Shown: positions 62,196 to 64,000 of the stretch, in pieces
Layout of the letters: every line of letters begins with the position of its first letter
Position numbering within the stretch: the stretch's first letter is position 1
From: Pelecanus crispus
Lineage: Eukaryota; Chordata; Aves; Pelecaniformes; Pelecanidae
Reading direction: 5' to 3'
Assembly: GCF_030463565.1 (NCBI RefSeq)
Contig: NC_134645.1
Coordinates: 1,619,501 to 1,683,500, forward strand
DNA: 64,000 nt
Made by a program: the position numbers and the translations under genes
Notes under the pieces: generated by a model
What the model saw: only the letters and a program-made list of their open reading frames with translations
Database searches by the model: none
Told to the model about the DNA's origin: nothing

Positions 62196-64000
62196 CTGAG
62201 CCCTTGCAAGTGCCCTTTCTTTTTTCAACTTAACTTCAATAAGCCTTAACAGCACCCGCTGCTTGCTGATGCCAGTTATTCCAGTCCTCTCTCGCAAAGT
62301 ACTGAGGCTGTGTTTCCACTTTGACTTCTAATTTATTTCATTGTGGCGAGAAGTATTTCCGACAGCGCGAGGATTCATTTCGTTCTGTACTATCACTTAA
62401 AAAAAAAAAAAAAAAAACCAACCAACAAAACCCAACCAGCCAACATAATGAACTTCAAAGAGGAGAAGAATGGTAACATAACCATCTCTCCATTTTGGTA
62501 CCTCAAAAAAGAACTGATTCAGTTCCTATAGACATTCATCTAAATAAGGGAAAATACCTCTGTGTGGATAATCAGGCTTTGAAGAGAAAGTCTGGTTAAT
62601 AAGTAAAGGCCAGAAGTGGTGATCTGAGTAACTGCCTCACCATTTTTCAGCTTTTTTGGCTTTCGAATGAAAACTCACAGAGGAGGAAATATTTACTGTT
62701 TGGAAAAGGGCAGGGGGAAGCCACCAAGTAAAAGAAACTAAAATTCCAGAAGGGAGCATGTGCAATTTCATGCTAACATATGTATTTTTCCAACCTAAAC
62801 GCTTCTGTGATTCTATTTTTAAGCCACAGGAGCGAGAATAACAGAGGCTTGCTCTGCTTTGAAAGCCCGTACCACCCTCTCCACAGAAGAGCCATCACCC
62901 TTAGATAATTCTAAATAGCTCAACAAATGTTAAAGAAACAACAGGTTAGAGAAGCACCCAGCGCGTTAGGTGAATGACTTTGATGTGACTGTTCTTTACG
63001 CCTGCAGATGCTGCTCACAATTTAGCCATGAGAAATGCAAACGGATCATAAATGTACAGAAACTGATACTTGGATACAGCTCTCTTTGAATGCTGATTTT
63101 GTATCGTGAAAATATGTTTTCCTGTTTCCTAAAGCAGTCATCTAACCTGCACCCTGCTAACTCCACTCTTAAAACTGCAGTACGGCTTTAAAAGAACTCC
63201 TCCAGAAAAGGCATAAGGATTCTTTTTAAAAATAAACCACAGCACACTACGTGTAGCACGGAAGAAATTTTCATCTAGTTCTAAATAGCACTAGTTAGAA
63301 CCTCAAACGCCATAAAATAACTTGCAGAGTACTTAAAGATAATACAAGCCTGCCCTTGCATTTAGTTTTTTGCAAAGCAAATCACCATGCTTCAGGTATT
63401 AGCACACGTTGGACATCTAGTATGTAAAAAAACCCCAAACATATTTACTGTAAAGAAGCAAATTATGTGCAAGCAGGCTTGGGCTCGGCAGGCATGTTTT
63501 TCAGGTTGGAGCAGTGCTGTGCAAATGCAGCTGTCCTGGTTCTGAACTCCAGCCCCAAACGCTTTGCCGCCTTGCTTTTAAGATCGAGTCGAAAGCCTCG
63601 CTGCGTCAGCCGGCTTACATGCTGTCATATGCACAATTCTGTCTCCAAACCCGCCGCCTCACCTGGCTGGAGAGACGCAGCGTGCCCTGCGGCTGGCTCA
63701 GGTCTGCTGACTGGACAGCTATCGTTCGCTTTCTCGGTGGGAAGGCTAATTTCTCGTCTACCGGTCATTCCTTTTCAAAGATGATGTTTGTATGAGCATT
63801 GGGAAGTTTCTGTTCTTCTCTTGAATTTGGATGAATTGAAAAGCACGTGCAAAGGTTGTTAGGCTGGGGCATAAAAGAGTGTGATCCCATCAGCCTCCCC
63901 TACTTAGGAAACCAGGCTTCAAAAAAAAAAAACCCATTTAAAAAACCTAATCAGTCAATAGAGAGTCTAACTCTTGGGGCTGCAGAAAGGAATAAAACCC
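62196..64000 (+). other. CHAC2: CHAC2 intron 1, remainder
   Basis: Ordinary AT-richer sequence. It holds a short CR1 3' tail at about 62783-62818 (TTTTTCCAACCTAAACGC, then TTCTGTGATTCTATTTTT) and poly(A) runs at about 62399-62417 and 63920-63931. No CHAC2 exon 2 is seen. Confidence 0.5.

Noticed and set aside
61271-62209. Gly/Ser/Pro-rich open frames on the minus strand
   Set aside because: These are translations of the CHAC2 intron 1 minisatellite, with no start context, no domain and no splice logic.
62220-64000. CHAC2 exon 2
   Set aside because: No frame with the expected GRVVTL or catalytic-Glu region was found on the plus strand, so it presumably lies beyond the window.

Overview
The window is vertebrate genomic DNA, most likely from a bird. 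Genes are split into many short exons with GT-AG introns and have GC-rich 5' ends. The dominant interspersed repeats are CR1 LINE 3' tails (for example 9330-10515 and 48602-48665). One intron carries a TG...CA-bounded LTR of a type I associate with avian genomes (18419-18973). All gene calls come from reading exons, splice sites and reading phases by eye and comparing the conceptual proteins with remembered human relatives. No search was run.

Layout from left to right. (1) 1139-3730, minus: 5' part of BUB1 (exons 1-6, TPR domain), with a CDE/CHR and CCAAT promoter at 3758-3874. (2) 4593-20251, minus: complete 19-exon two-pore channel gene (TPCN3 type, 752 residues), with one AT-AC U12-type intron at 6519-6733, a CR1 cluster in intron 10 and an LTR in intron 2. 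(3) 20367-20543, plus: a 58-residue micropeptide gene, mitoregulin (MTLN), head-to-head with TPCN3 across 115 bp. (4) 22218-40568, plus: complete 20-exon NPHP1 (nephrocystin-1, 678 residues). (5) 42427-44709, plus: complete 4-exon MALL (153 residues). (6) 45472-59150, minus: complete coding part of ASB3 (9 coding exons, 544 residues), tail-to-tail with MALL. (7) 60437-60571, plus: first exon of CHAC2, head-to-head with ASB3; the rest of CHAC2 lies beyond the right edge.

The genes are ordinary chromosomal neighbours, not an operon: a mitotic checkpoint kinase, an organellar cation channel, a mitochondrial micropeptide, a cilium transition-zone protein, a raft membrane protein, a SOCS-box ubiquitin ligase adaptor and a glutathione-degrading enzyme. 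BUB1, MTLN, NPHP1 and MALL lie together on human 2q13, while ASB3 and CHAC2 are on human 2p16, so the MALL/ASB3 junction is an arrangement that differs from human.

Most of the non-genic interest is in three long minisatellites, each in or next to a first intron at a CpG-rich promoter (TPCN3 19629-20215, ASB3 59222-60105, CHAC2 60745-62195), and in the minor-spliceosome intron of TPCN3. I see no evidence for a wholly new biological system.
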